Shown here piece by piece: positions 19,213 to 28,653 of a stretch of DNA of 64,000 nucleotides; within the stretch, counting starts at the first letter, position 1; each line of letters begins with the position of its first letter. Source of the DNA: Oxalobacteraceae bacterium (GTDB lineage Bacteria; Pseudomonadota; Gammaproteobacteria; Burkholderiales; Burkholderiaceae_D); contig JABTBR010000009.1 of the NCBI GenBank assembly GCA_013284265.1, positions 81,115-145,114 of the forward strand, given 5' to 3'. The position numbers and the translations under genes were made by a program. The notes under the pieces are model-generated. The model was not told the origin of the DNA. It searched no databases and saw only the letters and a program-made list of their open reading frames with translations.

Positions 19213-19284
19213 AAAAACCCACGGCAAAGAGCCGGGGTCTGACCCGTCGGGTCAGATCCCAGATTTACGCCTTGGGTTTTAAAA
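19213..19284. repeat. Palindromic intergenic repeat, copy 3 (reverse orientation)
   Basis: AAAAACCCACGGC and GCCTTGGGTTTT outer arms; inner arms GGGGTCTGACCC / GGGTCAGATCCC (one change). The linker AAAGAGCCG comes first, so it is inverted relative to copies 1 and 2. It follows the TPR gene and runs directly into a terminator. Confidence 0.88.
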
Positions 19285-19319
19285 AAGCGCTGTTTGCCCC
19301 TCCGCAAACGGCGCTTTTT
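19282..19319. terminator. Bidirectional intrinsic terminator between TPR gene and ribF
   Basis: AAAAAGCGCTGTTTGC, 6-base loop, GCAAACGGCGCTTTTT: a 12-bp stem with one U-G pair flanked by A- and T-runs. It ends the tonB-exb transcript. Confidence 0.85.
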
Positions 19320-19436
19320 GCATCTGGAAGCCCCCAAATTGGCGGGCAAATCCCCCTTCCCGGCCATTCCCTCTGTGCTTAGCCTCAACAGACCGTATAA
19401 TCCAGCATTTAGCGACAGTTTCCCACCAAGATTCCC

Positions 19437-20426
19437 ATGAAGGTATTTCGCGGTCTACCCAATGCAGCTTCGCGCGCCCCCTGCGCTCTGACGATCGGCA
19501 ATTTTGACGGGGTGCACCTGGGCCACCAGGCCTTGCTGGCGCGCGTGCGCGGCGCCGCGGCCGGGCTGGGCCTGGAAGCGGCCGTGATGACGTTCGAGCC
19601 GCACCCGCGCGAATTCTTCGCCCAGCGCGCCGGCGACCTGTCCAAGGCCCCGCCCCGTATCGCCAATCTGCGCGACAAGCTGCAATCGCTGTCGGACAAT
19701 GGCATCGACCGCGTCATCGTCGAACACTTCTCGGCCGCCTTCGCCGGTCTCTCTCCCCAGCAGTTCACCGAACAGGTGCTGGTCGAGGGCCTGCACGTCA
19801 AATGGCTGATGGTCGGCGACGACTTCTGCTACGGCGCCAAGCGCGCCGGCAATGTGGCCATGCTGCAGGAAGCGGGCCGCCAGTATGGTTTCCACGTAGA
19901 AACCCTGCCCACCGTCATGAACGGCAGCACCAGCACCCGCGTCTCGTCCTCGGCCGTGCGTCTGGCGCTGGCCGACGGCGACTTTGTCCACGCCGAGGAA
20001 CTGCTGGGCCACCCCTACGCCATTTCCGGCCATGTGATCCACGGCCAGAAGCTGGGCCGCACGCTCGGCTTCCCCACGCTGAACCTGCGCGTGCCGCACC
20101 GCCCCGCCCTGGCCGGCATCTTCATCGTGCAGGTCCATGGCCTGGCCGGGCAGCCCTTGCCGGCCGTGGCCAGCCTGGGCGTGCGCCCCACCGTGGACGA
20201 CAGCGGCCGGGTGCTGCTGGAAGTGCATATCTTCGATTATGCCCGGTCCTGCTACGGCAGCCAGGTGCGCGTCGAATTCCTGCACAAGCTGCGCGACGAA
20301 GAGAAATACATCGACCTACCCACCCTCACGGCCGCCATCGAGCGCGATGCGCAGATGGCCCGCGCATGGTTTGCCGACCGTGCCACCGGCGCGGCCGGCG
20401 CCATCACCGCGACCGACCGAATTTGA
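19437..20426 (+). CDS. ribF: Bifunctional riboflavin kinase / FAD synthetase
   Basis: 329 residues, normal for bacterial RibF. The N-terminal FMN adenylyltransferase domain has GNFDGVHLGHQALL (about 21-34) and the NGSTSTRVSSSAVR segment; the C-terminal riboflavin kinase domain (about 185-310) has the GRTLGFPTLNL motif. It makes FMN and FAD from riboflavin in the cytoplasm. A TATAAT lies at 19396-19401, leaving a leader too short for an FMN riboswitch. The next gene is ileS, the usual ribF-ileS-lspA order of proteobacteria. Confidence 0.97.
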   Translation: MKVFRGLPNAASRAPCALTIGNFDGVHLGHQALLARVRGAAAGLGLEAAVMTFEPHPREFFAQRAGDLSKAPPRIANLRDKLQSLSDNGIDRVIVEHFSAAFAGLSPQQFTEQVLVEGLHVKWLMVGDDFCYGAKRAGNVAMLQEAGRQYGFHVETLPTVMNGSTSTRVSSSAVRLALADGDFVHAEELLGHPYAISGHVIHGQKLGRTLGFPTLNLRVPHRPALAGIFIVQVHGLAGQPLPAVASLGVRPTVDDSGRVLLEVHIFDYARSCYGSQVRVEFLHKLRDEEKYIDLPTLTAAIERDAQMARAWFADRATGAAGAITATDRI

Positions 20427-20499
20427 CCGCGCGACAGCCACGCGCGCCGGCTCTCCCCGCATTCCTGAATACACCATAGAATTTACCTAGAAGATAAAC

Positions 20500-23400
20500 A
20501 TGTCCGATAACAGCAAACCAGCCACTCCGAATCAAGACAAGCCTAAGCAGGGCAAGAAGCCGGAGAGCAAATACCCGGTCAATATGACCGAGACCCCTTT
20601 CCCCATGCGCGGCGACATGGCCAAGCGCGAGCCGCAATGGGTCAAGGAGTGGCAGGAAAAGAAGATCTACCAGCGCATCCGCAAGGCCGCCGCCGGCCGC
20701 CCGAAATTCGTGCTGCATGACGGCCCGCCCTACGCCAACGGCGACATCCACATCGGCCACGCCGTCAACAAGATCCTCAAGGACATGGTCGTCAAGTCGC
20801 GCAGCCTGTCCGGCTTCGACGCGCCCTACGTGCCGGGCTGGGATTGCCACGGCATGCCGATCGAGATCCAGATCGAAAAACTGCACGGCAAGAACCTGCC
20901 GACCGCCGACGTGCTGACCAAGGCGCGCGCCTACGCGACCGAACAGGTCGACCGCCAGCGCAAGGACTTCATCCGCCTGGGCGTGCTGGGCGAGTGGGAA
21001 AACCCTTACCTGACCATGAACTACAGCAATGAAGCCGACGAGCTGCGCGCCCTCGGCCAGTTGCTGGAAAAAGGCTTTGTTTACCGCGGCCTGAAGCCGG
21101 TCAACTGGTGCTTCGACTGCGGCTCGGCCCTGGCCGAAGCGGAAGTGGAATACCAGAACAAGCGCGATCCGGCCATCGACGTCGGCTTCAAGTTCGCCGA
21201 ATTCGACAAGCTGGCCAGCGCCTTCGGCCTGGACAAGCTGCCGACCGAAAACGGCTTCATCGTCATCTGGACCACCACCCCGTGGACCATCCCGGCCAAC
21301 CAGGCCTTGAACGTGCACCCGGAAATCAAGTACGCGCTGGTCGAGACCGTGCGCGACGGCCAGCCGCTGCTGCTGATCCTGGCGCAAGACCTGGTCGAAT
21401 CCTGCCTGGCCCGTTACAAGCTCGACGGCACCACCATCGGCACCTGCGAGGGCGCGGCCCTGGCCGGCATGAACTTCCGCCACCCGCTGCACGCGGCCGA
21501 CGCCTTCTTCGACCGCCTGTCGCCGATGTATATGGCCGACTACGTGACCACCGAAAGCGGTACCGGCGTGGTCCACTCGGCTCCGGCCTACGGCCAGGAC
21601 GACTTTATCTCCTGCAAGGCGCACGGCATGAAGGATGACGCCATCCTGACCCCGGTCATGGGCGACGGCAAATACGCCTCGACCCTGCCGCTGTTCGGCG
21701 GCCAGACCATCTGGGAAGCGTCCAAGCCTATCTGCGCCGCGCTGACGGCCGCCGGCGCCCTGTTCGAAGTCAAGATGTTCGACCACAGCTATATGCACTG
21801 CTGGCGCCACAAGACGCCGATCATCTACCGCGCCACCTCGCAGTGGTTCGCCGGCATGGACGTGCATCCGAAAGATGGCGGCCCTACCCTGCGCCAGACC
21901 GCCCTCAAAGGCATCGAAGCGACCCAGTTCTTCCCGGACTGGGGCCAGGCACGCCTGCACGGCATGATCGCCAACCGTCCGGACTGGACCCTGTCGCGCC
22001 AGCGCCAGTGGGGCGTGCCGATGGCCTTCGTGGTCCACAAGGAAACAGGCGAGCTGCACCCGCGCACCCCTGAGCTGATCGAGCAGATCGCCCAGCTGAT
22101 CGAAAAGAGCGGCATCGATGCCTGGCTCGCGCTCGAACTGAAAGACCTGATCGGCGCCGAAGCGGAAATGTACATCAAGAACAAGGACACACTGGACGTC
22201 TGGTTCGATTCCGGCACCACCCACCAGACCGTGCTGCGCGGCTCGCACAAAGAGCAATCGGCCTTCCCGGCCGACCTGTACCTGGAAGGGTCGGACCAGC
22301 ACCGCGGCTGGTTCCACTCCTCGCTGCTGACCTCGTCGATGCTGAACGGCGCGCCGCCCTACAAGGCGCTGCTGACCCACGGCTTCGTGGTCGATGGCGA
22401 AGGCAAGAAAATGTCCAAGTCGGTCGGCAACACCGTCTCGCCGCAGGACGTGTCGAACAAGCTGGGCGCCGACATCCTGCGCCTGTGGGTGGCCGCCACC
22501 GATTACACCGGCGAGCTGTCGATCTCCGACGAGATCCTCAAGCGCGTGACCGAATCGTACCGCCGCATCCGCAACACGCTGCGCTTCCTGCTGGCCAACA
22601 CCTCCGACTTCGACCATGCCAAGCATGCCGTGCCGGTGGCCGAGCTGCTGGAAATCGACCGCTACGCGCTCGCCAGCATGGGCGCGCTGCAGGCCGACAT
22701 CGCCGCGCACTACGAACAGTATGAATTCCATCCGGTCGTCTCCAAGCTGCAGAACTACTGCTCGGAAGACCTGGGCGGCTTCTACCTCGACATCCTGAAG
22801 GACCGCCTGTACACCAGCGCCATCGATTCGCAGGCGCGCCGCTCGGCCCAGACCGCGCTGTGGCACATCACCCAGAGCCTGCTGCGCCTGATGGCCCCCG
22901 CGCTGTCGTTCACGGCCGAAGAAGCCTGGGCCGTGTTCGCCGGCGAGCAAGCCTACCAGGACAGCGACGAGACCATCTTCACCCAGACCTGGTGGACCCT
23001 GCCGGAACTGGCCGATGGCGCCGCGCTGCTGGAGAAATACACCGCCCTGCGCGCCGTGCGCACCGAAGTGACCAAGCAGCTGGAAGACTTGCGCACCTCG
23101 GGCGCGATCGGTTCCTCGCTGCAGGCCGAACTGACCATCCAGGCCGCGCCGGCCAAGTACAAGCTGCTCGCCAGCCTGGCCGATGATCTGAAATTCGTCT
23201 TCATCACTTCCCAGGCCAAGGCCGTGGAAGTGGCCGACGAAGCGGCAGAAACCGTCGAAGTGGCCGCCTCGGCCGCCGCCAAGTGCGAGCGCTGCTGGCA
23301 CTACCGCGCCGACGTCGGCAGCCATGCCGACCACGCCACCCTGTGCGGCCGCTGCCACAGCAATCTGTTTGGCGCGGGCGAACGCCGCACTTACGCCTGA
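20500..23400 (+). CDS. ileS: Isoleucyl-tRNA synthetase
   Basis: 966 residues. Class I synthetase with HIGH (residues 84-87) and KMSKS (637-641), an editing CP1 insert (about 200-400), an anticodon-binding helical domain and a C-terminal zinc site with two CxxC pairs (CERCW near 929 and CGRCH near 949). It charges tRNA-Ile. An extra N-terminal Lys/Pro-rich tail of about 25 residues precedes the conserved [13 protein letters not shown] block. It lies 73 bp after ribF and before lspA. Confidence 0.98.
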   Translation: MSDNSKPATPNQDKPKQGKKPESKYPVNMTETPFPMRGDMAKREPQWVKEWQEKKIYQRIRKAAAGRPKFVLHDGPPYANGDIHIGHAVNKILKDMVVKSRSLSGFDAPYVPGWDCHGMPIEIQIEKLHGKNLPTADVLTKARAYATEQVDRQRKDFIRLGVLGEWENPYLTMNYSNEADELRALGQLLEKGFVYRGLKPVNWCFDCGSALAEAEVEYQNKRDPAIDVGFKFAEFDKLASAFGLDKLPTENGFIVIWTTTPWTIPANQALNVHPEIKYALVETVRDGQPLLLILAQDLVESCLARYKLDGTTIGTCEGAALAGMNFRHPLHAADAFFDRLSPMYMADYVTTESGTGVVHSAPAYGQDDFISCKAHGMKDDAILTPVMGDGKYASTLPLFGGQTIWEASKPICAALTAAGALFEVKMFDHSYMHCWRHKTPIIYRATSQWFAGMDVHPKDGGPTLRQTALKGIEATQFFPDWGQARLHGMIANRPDWTLSRQRQWGVPMAFVVHKETGELHPRTPELIEQIAQLIEKSGIDAWLALELKDLIGAEAEMYIKNKDTLDVWFDSGTTHQTVLRGSHKEQSAFPADLYLEGSDQHRGWFHSSLLTSSMLNGAPPYKALLTHGFVVDGEGKKMSKSVGNTVSPQDVSNKLGADILRLWVAATDYTGELSISDEILKRVTESYRRIRNTLRFLLANTSDFDHAKHAVPVAELLEIDRYALASMGALQADIAAHYEQYEFHPVVSKLQNYCSEDLGGFYLDILKDRLYTSAIDSQARRSAQTALWHITQSLLRLMAPALSFTAEEAWAVFAGEQAYQDSDETIFTQTWWTLPELADGAALLEKYTALRAVRTEVTKQLEDLRTSGAIGSSLQAELTIQAAPAKYKLLASLADDLKFVFITSQAKAVEVADEAAETVEVAASAAAKCERCWHYRADVGSHADHATLCGRCHSNLFGAGERRTYA

Positions 23401-23486
23401 TGATGCGCCGGCATTGAGCCGGCCTTCAGAGCCTTCCGCCGTGCCGCCACAAACGGGACGGCGGCAACGAACTTTTTCCGATTTCC

Positions 23487-23993
23487 ATGGCCACCAATAA
23501 AAACCGTTTCTCCGCCAAACCGCAAGCCAGCCTGACTCCCTGGCTGGGCATTGCCGCGATCATCATTTTGTTCGACCAGCTCAGCAAGATCACCATCACC
23601 AAGCTGTTCCATTTGGGCGAAGAGAAGTTCATCACCTCCTTCTTCAATCTGACGCTGGCCTATAACAAGGGCGCGGCCTTCAGCTTCCTGCAGAACGAGA
23701 GCGGCTGGCAGCGCTACTTCTTCACCGCCATCGGCATCGGCGCGGCCGTCTACATCATCTTCCTGCTGAAAAAGCATGGCGGCCAGCGCCTGTTCTGCTG
23801 GGCCCTGGCCCTGATCCTGGGCGGCGCCATCGGCAACGTGATCGACCGCCTGGCCTACGGCCACGTGGTGGACTTCCTCGATTTCCACCTGCGCGCCTTC
23901 GGCCATTTCCCGGCCTTCAATATCGCCGACTCGGCCATCTGCATCGGCGCCGGCCTGTTCATCCTCGATGAACTGCGCCGCGTGAATCGTTAA
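23487..23993 (+). CDS. lspA: Lipoprotein signal peptidase (signal peptidase II)
   Basis: 168 residues with four membrane helices. The conserved boxes are visible: VFDQ-type LFDQLSK in helix 1, [10 protein letters not shown], and the two catalytic aspartates in [18 protein letters not shown] and FNIADSAIC. It is an inner-membrane aspartic protease that removes signal peptides from diacylglyceryl-prolipoproteins such as the one encoded at 25749. Located 86 bp after ileS. Confidence 0.97.
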   Translation: MATNKNRFSAKPQASLTPWLGIAAIIILFDQLSKITITKLFHLGEEKFITSFFNLTLAYNKGAAFSFLQNESGWQRYFFTAIGIGAAVYIIFLLKKHGGQRLFCWALALILGGAIGNVIDRLAYGHVVDFLDFHLRAFGHFPAFNIADSAICIGAGLFILDELRRVNR

Positions 23994-24029
23994 TCGTTAA
24001 CTGACCGCCGCCCGCGCAGGAGTATCAAC

Positions 24030-25250
24030 ATGGATCTGACTGGTAAAAAAATCGTCCTCGGCCTGTCCGGCGGCGTGGCCTGTTACAAGGCGGCCGAACT
24101 GTGCCGCGCGCTCGGCAAGGCCGGCGCCTCGGTGCAGGTGGTGATGACCGACGCGGCCACCCATTTCATCACGGCCGTGACCATGCAAGCCCTGTCGGGC
24201 CAGCCGGTGTTCTCCAGCCAGTGGGACCCGCGCGTGGACAACAATATGGCCCACATCGACGTCACCCGCGACGCCGACGCGATCCTGATCGCCCCCTGCT
24301 CGGCCGACTTCATCTACAAGCTGGCCCATGGCGTGTGCGACGACCTGCTCTCGACCATGTGCCTGGCCAGGCCAGCCCGCGTGCCGCTGCTGGTGGCCCC
24401 GGCCATGAATGTGGAAATGTGGCAGAACCCCGCCACCGCCCGCAACGTGCAGCAGCTGCGCGAGGACGGCATCGCCATCCTCGGTCCGGGCGCCGGCGAC
24501 CAGGCCTGCGGCGAAACGGGCCTGGGCCGCATGCTCGAACCGCAGGAGCTGCTGGAAGAAATCATCGCCGCCTTCCAGCAGAAAGTCCTGGCCGGCAAGC
24601 GCATCCTGATCACCGCCGGTCCAACCTTCGAGGCCATCGATCCGGTGCGCGGCATCACCAATCTGTCCTCCGGCAAGATGGGTTACGCGGTGGCGCGCGC
24701 CGCCCGTGAAGCCGGCGCCGAAGTCGTGCTCATTTCCGGCCCGACCGCGCTGGCCACCCCGCACGGCGTGCAGCGCATCAATGTGCAAAGCGCCCAGCAG
24801 ATGCACGACGCCGTGATGGCGGCCATAGCCGGCCAGCACATCTTCATCGCCGTGGCGGCCGTGGCCGACTGGCGCGTCACCAACAGCAGCGAACAGAAAC
24901 TGAAGAAGACCCCGGACGGCGCCGCGCCCGAACTCAAGTTCGAGCAGAACCCGGACATCCTCGCCTCGGTGGCCGCGCGCACCAACCTGGCCGGCCATCC
25001 CTACTGCGTGGGCTTTGCCGCCGAATCGGAAAACCTGCTGGCCTTCGGCGCGGCCAAGCGCGAGAAGAAAGGCATTCCCCTGTTGGTGGGCAATATCGGC
25101 CACCACACTTTCGGCCAGGACGACAACACCATCATCCTGTTCGACGAGCATGGCCACACCATCCTGCCGCGCGCCGACAAACTGACGCTGGCACGCCAGC
25201 TGATTTCGGAAGTGTCGAAGCGGATCAACCGCCACTCGCTGTTCCAGTAA
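24030..25250 (+). CDS. coaBC: Phosphopantothenoylcysteine decarboxylase / synthetase
   Basis: 406 residues. The N-terminal flavoprotein CoaC domain (about 1-185) begins GKKIVLGLSGGVACYKAAEL and has the PAMNVEMW substrate-recognition loop and an ACGETGLGRM segment with the catalytic Cys. The CoaB domain (about 190-400) begins ILITAGPTFEAIDPVRGITN and has the KMGYAVARAA dimer region. The enzyme joins cysteine to phosphopantothenate and decarboxylates the product in CoA synthesis. AGGAGTATCAAC precedes the ATG. Followed by dut as in E. coli. Confidence 0.97.
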   Translation: MDLTGKKIVLGLSGGVACYKAAELCRALGKAGASVQVVMTDAATHFITAVTMQALSGQPVFSSQWDPRVDNNMAHIDVTRDADAILIAPCSADFIYKLAHGVCDDLLSTMCLARPARVPLLVAPAMNVEMWQNPATARNVQQLREDGIAILGPGAGDQACGETGLGRMLEPQELLEEIIAAFQQKVLAGKRILITAGPTFEAIDPVRGITNLSSGKMGYAVARAAREAGAEVVLISGPTALATPHGVQRINVQSAQQMHDAVMAAIAGQHIFIAVAAVADWRVTNSSEQKLKKTPDGAAPELKFEQNPDILASVAARTNLAGHPYCVGFAAESENLLAFGAAKREKKGIPLLVGNIGHHTFGQDDNTIILFDEHGHTILPRADKLTLARQLISEVSKRINRHSLFQ

Positions 25251-25283
25251 TACTTACCTAGACCCCCAGCTTAAAGAACCGCC

Positions 25284-25733
25284 ATGAAGAACATAGCCGT
25301 CAAGATCCTCGACCCGCGCATGAAAGACCAACTGCCCGCCTACGCCACCCCGGGCAGCGCCGGCCTCGATCTGCGCGCCTGCATCGATGCCCCCATCGTC
25401 ATCGAAGCCGGCCAGACCGTGCTGATCCCGACCGGCCTGGCGATCCACGTGGCCGATCCCGGCTACGCCGCCATGATCCTGCCGCGCAGCGGCATGGGCC
25501 ACAAGAACGGCATTGTTCTGGGGAATCTGGTAGGCTTGATCGACTCTGACTACCAGGGTCAGCTGATGGTCTCGACCTGGAACCGGGGCCACAGCGCCTT
25601 CACGCTCAACCCGATGGAACGCCTGGCGCAACTCATTATCGTGCCGGTCCTGCAGGTGGGCTTTGACATCGTCGACGAGTTCGACACCAGCGAACGCGGT
25701 GCTGGCGGTTTCGGCAGCACCGGCAAACACTAA
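25284..25733 (+). CDS. dut: dUTP diphosphatase
   Basis: 149 residues, trimeric dUTPase family. All motifs are present: GSAGLDLRA (motif 1), [10 protein letters not shown] (2), [11 protein letters not shown] (3), the ERLAQLI block (4) and the C-terminal P-loop-like GAGGFGSTG (5). It hydrolyses dUTP to dUMP and keeps uracil out of DNA. It follows coaBC by 33 bp, across a TTACCTAGA sequence also seen before ileS. Confidence 0.98.
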   Translation: MKNIAVKILDPRMKDQLPAYATPGSAGLDLRACIDAPIVIEAGQTVLIPTGLAIHVADPGYAAMILPRSGMGHKNGIVLGNLVGLIDSDYQGQLMVSTWNRGHSAFTLNPMERLAQLIIVPVLQVGFDIVDEFDTSERGAGGFGSTGKH

Positions 25734-25748
25734 GGAAACAGCACCCTC

Positions 25749-26852
25749 ATGTCCGGCCAGGTCCCCCTCATCGCAGCCCGCCTCAAGGCTTGCAGCATCT
25801 TTGCCGGCGCGCTTGCGCTGTCGGCCTGTTCCACCTTCCAGCCGGCCGCCACCACGCCTGCGGCAACGCCAGCGGCGCGTCCTGCACCGGCCGAGGACGC
25901 ACCGGTCGTTAGCGCGCGCATGGCCGAGGCGCAGGCCACCCTGAGCCAGATGGTCAATTTGCAGGACCGCCTGTACCGGGTGGCCGCCCCGCTGCTGATC
26001 AACAATGCCGACCTGTGCAAGACCCAGGCGCGCAATCTGCTCGGCTTCACGGCCAAGAACAAGTTCTCCTATCCAGGCGACTATGCGGAAGCCTCGCGCG
26101 CCGTGCTGGGCTATGGCGACCGCTTGCAGGTGTCGGGCGTGCTGGCCGGCAGTGGCGCCGCGCGCGCCGGCCTGCGCAAGGGCGATGGCCTGATCTCGGT
26201 CGAAGGCAAGCAGCTGCCCACCGGACAAAATGCCGAAACCCTGGCCGCCGCCATCCTCGGACCGCTGTCGAGCAAGAACGCGGCGCTGAGCATGTCGGTC
26301 TGGCGCGACGGCGCGACGCGCAGCATGAGCGTGCCCGTCACCCGCGCCTGCGCCTTCAAGGTCGATCTGGGCAACGCCGACAACATCAATTCCTATGCCG
26401 ACGGCCAGCGCGTGATGATCACCCGCGGCATGATCAACTTCGCCCAGACCGACGAGGCGATCGCCTTCGTGCTGGCCAAGGACATCGCCCACAATGTACT
26501 GGGCCACGCCGGCACCATGCGTTCCTCGGCCACCATCGGCAGCATCATCGACAACCTGGTGGCGGTCAAACCCGACCTGTCCATGCTGATCGGCAGCGCC
26601 GGCGTCAAACCGGTGCCCCAGGAGATGGATGCGGCGGCCGACAATCTGGCGCTCTACATGCTGGCCCGGGCAGGCTACAATGTGGAACACGCGCACGGTT
26701 TCTGGCAGCGCCTGGCCAACCAGTATCCGGCCAGCGTGCTCAATGGCTACACCAATACCCATCCGTCCGTGAATTACCGCCTGGCGGTCATCAACAAGAC
26801 CGTGGCCGACATCAAGGCCAAACAGGCGGCCAAGAAACCGCTGGTGCCCTGA
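25749..26852 (+). CDS. Lipoprotein with PDZ domain and degenerate M48 peptidase domain
   Basis: 367 residues. The lipobox ALSAC (Cys27) predicts a lipoprotein; residues 28-55 are an Ala/Pro/Thr linker. A PDZ-like domain lies at about 110-200 (SGVLAGSGAARAGLRKGDGLISVEG), and an M48-type helical domain at about 220-355. In active M48 enzymes the zinc site is HExxH plus a downstream Glu in ExxAD; here these read KDIAH (Lys244, Asp245, His248) followed by NVLGH, and DAAAD (Asp294). First His, catalytic Glu and third ligand are all replaced, so it is probably a pseudoprotease. Starts 15 bp after dut and ends 12 bp before the adhesin-E-like gene. Confidence 0.85.
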   Translation: MSGQVPLIAARLKACSIFAGALALSACSTFQPAATTPAATPAARPAPAEDAPVVSARMAEAQATLSQMVNLQDRLYRVAAPLLINNADLCKTQARNLLGFTAKNKFSYPGDYAEASRAVLGYGDRLQVSGVLAGSGAARAGLRKGDGLISVEGKQLPTGQNAETLAAAILGPLSSKNAALSMSVWRDGATRSMSVPVTRACAFKVDLGNADNINSYADGQRVMITRGMINFAQTDEAIAFVLAKDIAHNVLGHAGTMRSSATIGSIIDNLVAVKPDLSMLIGSAGVKPVPQEMDAAADNLALYMLARAGYNVEHAHGFWQRLANQYPASVLNGYTNTHPSVNYRLAVINKTVADIKAKQAAKKPLVP

Positions 26853-26864
26853 CCGGGAGTTGCG

Positions 26865-27269
26865 ATGAATCGTCTGTGGCGGATGTCCCTGCTGTTCCTG
26901 CTGGCATCCGGCGTCGCCCAGATGGCGACGGCGGCCCAGTGGGCCAGGCTCAGCAAGCATGGCGGCAGTACCTTCTATATCGACAAAGGCAGCATCGCCA
27001 GGATCGACCAGAACCGCAAGGTCTGGTCGATGCAATCGTTTGGCAGCCCGCAAACCTCGCCGGACGGAAAAACTTATCGTTCTATCAAGGAACTCCACCT
27101 GTATTCCTGCACCGAGCGCACCACCACGCTGCAGTCGCAGGTCTACTACCCCGATGCCATGGGCAAGGGGGAACCGGTGGGCAATTTCAAATATGAGAAA
27201 TTCAGTCCTGAAGATATCGTACCCGACAGTCCGTACGATAATGCGCTAGCGGCCGTCTGCAAGCGTTGA
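26865..27269 (+). CDS. Surface-adhesin E-like exported protein
   Basis: 134 residues. A signal peptide (about 1-23, ends MATAA) precedes a domain with the pattern AQWARLSKHGGSTFYIDKGSI, VWSMQSF and a C-terminal ALAAVCKR. Two Cys (in LYSCTERTT and AVCK) could form a disulfide. This resembles the family named after Haemophilus adhesin E, which in most Burkholderiales is a small periplasmic protein of unknown function; the adhesin name should not be taken literally. Twelve bp after the M48-like lipoprotein gene, so the two are likely one unit. Confidence 0.7.
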   Translation: MNRLWRMSLLFLLASGVAQMATAAQWARLSKHGGSTFYIDKGSIARIDQNRKVWSMQSFGSPQTSPDGKTYRSIKELHLYSCTERTTTLQSQVYYPDAMGKGEPVGNFKYEKFSPEDIVPDSPYDNALAAVCKR

Positions 27270-27275
27270 GACGGC

Positions 27276-27416
27276 CTAGCCAATACCGAAGTTTGGTAAA
27301 AGCGCGCCCATAATCCACGTCAATCCCATGCAGAACAGCACGGCGATCAACAGCACGATCAGCAGACGGCCAAATTTTGGATTACCGTCGTCTTCCTTGT
27401 TTGCATCGGGTTTCAT
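27276..27416 (-). CDS. Small single-span membrane protein (46 aa)
   Basis: Reading frame of 46 codons from ATG 27416 to TAG 27276. A charged hydrophilic head (MKPDANKEDDGNPKFGR) is followed by a membrane helix (about 18-38, LLIVLLIAVLFCMGLTWIMG) and a short tail. The head is negative and the helix starts after Arg17, the look of a genuine small membrane protein. It fills the gap between two plus-strand genes in the opposite direction. No clear ribosome site is visible. Function unknown. Confidence 0.55.
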   Translation of the reverse strand: MKPDANKEDDGNPKFGRLLIVLLIAVLFCMGLTWIMGALLPNFGIG

Positions 27417-27493
27417 GGGGCGGGTGGGCAGTCGAAGAGCGCACAGTATAGTCTAAACATCAACTCAACACGCGGCACGGAGCAGCAAGCACC

Positions 27494-28510
27494 ATGGATA
27501 GTATCGATCTCGAAGTTCTCAAGACCAGCGCCGGCTGGATCGCCGCCGGCCATCGCTGCGAACTGGTCACCGTCATCAAGACCTGGGGCTCCAGTCCGCG
27601 CCCGATCGGCGCCACTCTGGCCATCTGCGACGACGGCCGCGTGGTCGGCTCGGTCTCGGGCGGCTGCATCGAGGACGACCTGATCGAACGGGTACGCACC
27701 CACGGCATCGTGCGCACCCTGCCCGAAATCGTCAGCTACGGCATCAGCGCCGACGAGGCGCACCGCTTCGGCCTGCCCTGCGGCGGCACCATCGAGCTGG
27801 CCATCGAACCCTTGAGCGCCGCCAGCCGCATCGACGAACTGCTGGAGCGGCTCGAACGCCATGAGCTGGTGCAGCGCCAGCTGGACCTGCATAGCGGCGC
27901 CGTGACGCTGTCCAAGGCCCCCGCCGGGGCCATCATGACGGTCGATCCCGAGCAGATGATCACCCTGCACGGCCCGCGCTGGCGCTTGCTGATCATCGGC
28001 GCCGGCCAGCTCTCGCGCTTCCTGGCGCAGATCGCCAGCGCGATGGACTATCACGTCATCGTCTGCGACCCGCGCGAGGAATACCGCGCCGGCTGGCAGG
28101 TCGACGGCGTGGAGCTGGTGCACGCGATGCCGGACGACCTGGTGCTGGAGCTGCGCCTGGACCACCGCAGCGCCGTGGTGGCCCTGACCCACGACCCCAA
28201 GCTGGACGACCTGGCCCTGATGGAAGCGCTCAAGTCCGACGCCTTCTACGTCGGTGCGATCGGCTCGCGCCTGAACAACAGCAAGCGCCGCGAACGTCTG
28301 CTACAGTTCGATGTGACGGAGGAACAGCTGGCGCGCCTGCATGGACCGATCGGCCTTTACATCGGCAGCAAGACCCCGGCCGAAATCGCCATCTCGATCC
28401 TGGCTGAAATGACGGCGGTGAAAAACGGCGTGCCCGCATCGATGCAGATCCAGCATGCCGCCGCGTTGACGCCGCCCGGCACCAATGCCTGCCTGATCGA
28501 GGTTTCCTGA
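27494..28510 (+). CDS. XdhC/CoxI family protein
   Basis: 338 residues. The N-terminal XdhC_CoxI domain (about 12-80) reads VTVIKTWGSSPRPIGATLAI and GSVSGGCIEDDL; the C-terminal NAD(P)-binding Rossmann domain (about 160-300) begins LLIIGAGQLSRFLAQIA and ends VGAIGSRLNNSKR and TPAEIAISILAE. XdhC proteins sulfurate and insert molybdenum cofactor into xanthine dehydrogenase-type enzymes. No molybdoenzyme genes are nearby, so its client must be encoded elsewhere. Confidence 0.88.
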   Translation: MDSIDLEVLKTSAGWIAAGHRCELVTVIKTWGSSPRPIGATLAICDDGRVVGSVSGGCIEDDLIERVRTHGIVRTLPEIVSYGISADEAHRFGLPCGGTIELAIEPLSAASRIDELLERLERHELVQRQLDLHSGAVTLSKAPAGAIMTVDPEQMITLHGPRWRLLIIGAGQLSRFLAQIASAMDYHVIVCDPREEYRAGWQVDGVELVHAMPDDLVLELRLDHRSAVVALTHDPKLDDLALMEALKSDAFYVGAIGSRLNNSKRRERLLQFDVTEEQLARLHGPIGLYIGSKTPAEIAISILAEMTAVKNGVPASMQIQHAAALTPPGTNACLIEVS

Positions 28511-28653
28511 AACAAAACGCAGGTCCAGACAATTCAATCGCAAGATCCGGCTATCGCCCCGTGCCAGCCTGCGGGACAATAGCGCTTTCGACGTGGACGG
28601 CACCATCGTTCGACTAGCTATCGCAACCGTTCCAGCACAACAGGACATCCGGC

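Noticed and set aside
19380..19436. FMN riboswitch before ribF
   Set aside because: The leader after the TATAAT is only about 30 bases, too short, and none of the conserved RFN helices are visible.
20404..23358. 984-codon minus-strand open frame
   Set aside because: Complement of ileS; rich in Val/Gly/Gln/His with no conserved motif.
25254..27098. 614-codon minus-strand open frame
   Set aside because: Complement of dut, the M48-like lipoprotein gene and the adhesin-E-like gene.
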